Assembly (NCBI GenBank): GCA_964036155.1
Contig: OZ038423.1
Span: 11,485,249-11,549,248 of the forward strand
DNA: 64,000 nt
From: Diploscapter coronatus
Taxonomy: Eukaryota; Nematoda; Chromadorea; Rhabditida; Rhabditidae
Direction: 5' to 3'
A model generated the notes under the pieces. It saw nothing but the letters and a program-made list of their open reading frames with translations. It ran no database searches and was not told the DNA's origin. Shown piece after piece: positions 60,836 through 64,000 of this stretch (within the stretch, counting starts at the first letter, position 1; each line of letters begins with the position of its first letter). The translations under genes were made by a program, and so were the position numbers.

Positions 60836-62944
60836 ATGGGCGAGTTTCTGTTCAACATCGACCACGGCTATTTGGAGGCTCTGATTCGCGGCTTCAAGAG
60901 CGGTCTCCTCGCCCAGTCCGACTACGCCAACCTCGTCCAGTGCGAAACTTTGGAGGGTCAGCCTTAAAAATGTTCAATTTTGTGGAAATATCGATTTCTA
61001 AAAGAAGAAAGATATTCATTTTCAGACCTGAAACTCCACGTCCAGTCGACGGACTACGGTAATTTCCTGGCGAACGAGCCCGGCGCGATCACGGTAAGCA
61101 AAAATAAATCATTTTCGATTGGATTCCCGAAGACAGCTTTCCTGAGAATAGAGTTCTTTATTTTCGTGAAATTTGCGGTTATTTTTCAGGTGCAAGTGAT
61201 CGACGAACGTCTGAAGGAGAAGCTCGTCACGGAATTCACTCATCTCCGCAACAACGCCCTCGAGCCGCTCGCAACCTTCTTGGACTATATCACGTAATTT
61301 TATATTTCCTTTGAAAACTGCAGTGTTTTTCAATTATTTGGAAAATTACGAAAAATAGTATTTTTAAAGAACCTCGTGAAACCATGACGGAAAATTATAG
61401 TATGATTTCCCTTGCAGTTATTCCTACATGATCGACAACATCATTCTGCTGATCACCGGCACTCTCCATCAACGACCCATCGCCGAACTCATCAACAAAT
61501 GCCATCCACTTGGGTCTTTCGAGCAGGTGGGTTGCCATTTCAGTAGCAGCACTACCACCTTTTATACCAAAACTAGCGCTTTATGACACAAGAATATTAC
61601 CATTTCTGAATAAAGGGCACCATTTTGATATAAACTTTATCATTATTGGTAATACTGCCATTTTCGACTTTAGATGGAAGCGATCCACATCGCAAATACT
61701 CCTGCCGAATTGTACAATGCGGTTTTAGTGGACACGCCCTTGGCCAACTACTTCGTGGACTGCATCAACGAGCAGGACCTCGACGAGATGAACGTCGAGT
61801 TAATTAGGTAATTAACTAGATAATTGAATCTAGTCCAGGATTACAAATAAATAACCGCAGCCGCGGTTGTGGTTGGCAATTTTAGAAAAAGTTGCAAGTC
61901 TGACCTAGTTTAGCATAATTAGGTCTCTGATTAAAGTACTTAACTCGTTCAGAAACACGCTCTACAAGGCGTATCTCGAAGACTTCTACAACTTCTGCAA
62001 GCAGGTCGGCGGCAAGACGGCCGAGGTCATGTGCGATATTCTGTCGGTAATTAGCTATTTACTATTTACTTAGCCAATTAAGTTTAGAGTCGAGATAATT
62101 AGGGTAACTAAGTATAGATAATTACCCCAATTAGCCCGTTTAATTACCTCTAATTTGCAGTTCGAGGCTGATCGTCGCTCGATCATCATCACGATCAACT
62201 CGTTCGACACTGAATTGACCAAGGACGATCGCGAGAAACTCTATCCCCGTTGTGGTAAACTCTATCCAGAAGGGTTGGTTGCTCTGGCCAGGGCTGATGA
62301 TTATGAGCAGGTGGGGATTTTTTAAAAATCTTTTCATGAGATAATTGATATTTTATGAGAAACGTGATGATATTTCTCTAACAAATGTGATCTCTTTTAT
62401 AAAATGTTAATTAATTTCTTCTCTAGAAAAAGGACATCTTTTCAGGTGAAGCAGGCTTGCGAGTACTACGGCGACTACAAGCAGCTGTTCGAGGGCGCTG
62501 GCAACGGGCCAGGCGAGAAGACCCTCGAGGACAAGTTCTTCGAGCATGAGGTTGGCAAATTATTTATGCTAATTTTTGGATTACTGTAATTTTTGAAGGG
62601 TATTTTATGATATATTGAAAGTTGGAAAAAAAATATCTGAAATACCAATTCAAATTAAGATCTAGCTTATTGTAGTGGCTTTTACAAAAATTCTTGGAAT
62701 ACCTTTTATTCGATTTTCAAAAATTTATTTTAGGTGAAGAAAAACGTGCAGGCCTACCTCCACCAATTCCACTTTGGCGTCTTCTATGCGTTCATCAAGT
62801 TAAAGGAACAGGTAACAACTGATCTTTTATTTATTTAAATATTTAATTTTAATTTCTTAGGAAATGAGAAATATCATTTGGATTGCGGAGTGCATTTCGC
62901 AGAGGCACCGCACGAAAATCGACAACTACATCCCAATCCTCTAA
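60836..62944 (+). CDS. vha-16: V-type proton ATPase subunit d (V0)
   Basis: Ten exons: 60836-60956, 61026-61093, 61190-61293, 61418-61526, 61677-61807, 61953-62046, 62161-62310, 62446-62550, 62734-62811, 62861-62944; 347 residues, the normal length for the family. Nearly colinear with human ATP6V0D1: [60 protein letters not shown] [84 protein letters not shown] and the C-terminus [11 protein letters not shown]. Subunit d caps the proteolipid ring and couples V1 rotation to proton transport in endomembranes and plasma membrane. Intron 1 has a GTCAGC donor. Exon codons are visibly richer in G+C than in most other genes here, consistent with high expression. Confidence 0.97.
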
Positions 62945-63469
62945 ATTTTAGAACCCAAACAAAAATCCAGGAATATTCTCGATAGTATTTTCTTTTGTTT
63001 TATTTCTAGAATTTGATAAATACCGAAAACTTTTCCTTTTCTTTTATCTACGTTTTACCCAGAACCAACCAGTTTTTGTGAATACAAGAGTTTTATCATC
63101 TATCTTTGAAAGTTCACTTTTCTTTTAATTCTAAAAATCTAAGTCTGTCCAAGTTAGGCTAAAATTTGCATAGAAAGTCTTTTCCTACCGTTTTCAGAGT
63201 TGGGCTTGAACATTTCGACTTCTATCATTATAAATTTGTGATTTCCTACACAATTTCATTCCAATCTTTTTCGGAAAAATGAATGAAAGAAATATTTATT
63301 TCTTGAGAACTTGATTCAAATATAGGCGTAGCATGCGAGATTTCTATTATTCTACACATGACCCGTGCGATAAAGTAAATGTTTTAAAATGATTAAAAAT
63401 TAAATTTTATATACAAAATATAGATGATAATATTTCAAGTGTGCAAAAGTTGACCAGGATATGCGGTGC
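62945..63469. other. Gap between convergent genes
   Basis: 525 bases holding the vha-16 3' region and the 3' region of the minus-strand gene to the right. Nothing else recognised. Confidence 0.5.
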
Positions 63470-63956
63470 TTAGTCTTCGGAATGGTTGATCGTCGACTTT
63501 CTTATATCTTAAAATAATTTAATTTAAATCATGGTTTAAAATGAATCTAAATTCCAAATTACTTCAATCTAAATAATCACTTATAAAATTGAAATTTACC
63601 TGAAAGGTTGAGGCGGAGGTAATTCATGCCTCCTTATAGTGGGCGCAGGAACTATTTTACTTCCGGAAGTTCCAGAGGACTGAAATTAACTATTTAATTT
63701 AAGCTTAAATAAATTTGATCATATACAAAGTCACTAGGCGGTTGCTTGAATGAGACATCGCTTAATGTAGCGGAATTTCTTACGACCGGTAAATATGATT
63801 GACGATAGGTTTGCCTGAATTAAAATATTTTCTAATAAAGTTAAGAATTCGAATAGTTTAAATCAAAAATTTACGATTTAGCGCGTCTGCGAACTTTATA
63901 AGTCTTCGATTTTTGGTTTAATCTTGGGAAAGCTCCAACTGAATTCGATCTTTGGA
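63470..63956 (-). CDS. Unknown Ser/Arg/Pro-rich protein, C-terminal part
   Basis: Four exons, plus coordinates: 63875-63956, 63727-63814, 63600-63679, 63470-63500; the gene continues beyond the right edge. The joined frame is open and phases agree at every junction (TC|G, 0, AG|A). The visible 93 residues are basic and disordered in character (SNSVGAFPRLNQKSKTYKVR, SYLPVVRNSATLSDVSFKQP, RRHELPPPQPFR) and end INHSED. No domain is recognised and function is unknown. Confidence 0.6.
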
Positions 63957-64000
63957 CTGAAATTTCAATATTTTCTAAGTTTAAATCAAAAATTTTAATT

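Noticed and set aside
1..64000. tRNA, rRNA, CRISPR or prokaryotic-type features
   Set aside because: I looked for clover-leaf arms, direct-repeat arrays and operon signals of bacteria and saw none that hold up; the window is eukaryotic. A tRNA scan program would be the decisive test.

Overview
The window is nuclear DNA from a nematode. By eye it is about two-thirds A+T. Genes are split into many small exons with mostly short introns, 3' splice sites read TTTCAG or TTTTAG, and several start codons lie immediately downstream of such an acceptor, as expected for spliced-leader trans-splicing. Gene families limited to or typical of nematodes (srx chemoreceptor, MOLO1-type protein, short secreted cysteine-rich protein, UNC-49/LGC-type channel) support this. 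I could not place the species. Most clear orthologues are genes I remember as lying on Caenorhabditis elegans chromosome I.

Layout. 1-7235: five or so plus-strand housekeeping genes: the 3' part of snrp-27 (tri-snRNP protein), edc-3 (mRNA decapping), a TMEM170 membrane protein and a CRAL-TRIO/GOLD protein. After 4.7 kb without genes, 11909-20491 is a B-box/beta-propeller gene whose 4.3 kb first intron contains a complete GABA-A-like channel gene on the opposite strand (12281-14452). 20831-26682 holds a perilipin-like gene (minus), a p24/TMED cargo receptor (plus) and the gamma-type subunit of mitochondrial NAD-isocitrate dehydrogenase (minus). 28112-44844 holds a rhodopsin-like GPCR with a large ectodomain, a MOLO1-like transmembrane protein, a Wnt ligand and an srx-type GPCR. 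45248-50429 holds a cholinesterase-like protein that has lost its catalytic residues, a secreted cysteine-rich protein and a degenerate NDP-kinase-like protein. After 5.4 kb without genes, 55876-62944 holds a complete, probably GPI-anchored acetylcholinesterase, a two-KH-domain protein and V-ATPase subunit d (vha-16), the last two divergently transcribed. The 3' end of one more minus-strand gene lies at the right edge.

Exon models were built by hand from reading frame, splice sites and family similarity; every complete model gives an uninterrupted frame. About 180 introns were placed. Seven appear to use a GC donor, which is more than the well under 1% I recall for C. elegans, and another eight use GTC donors. 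This relaxed 5' splice-site use, the two pseudoenzymes, the nested channel gene and two short dispersed sequence motifs are the most interesting observations. I did not find a clearly new multi-gene system; the functional links between neighbours (several cholinergic or synaptic genes in one half of the window) are suggestive only.
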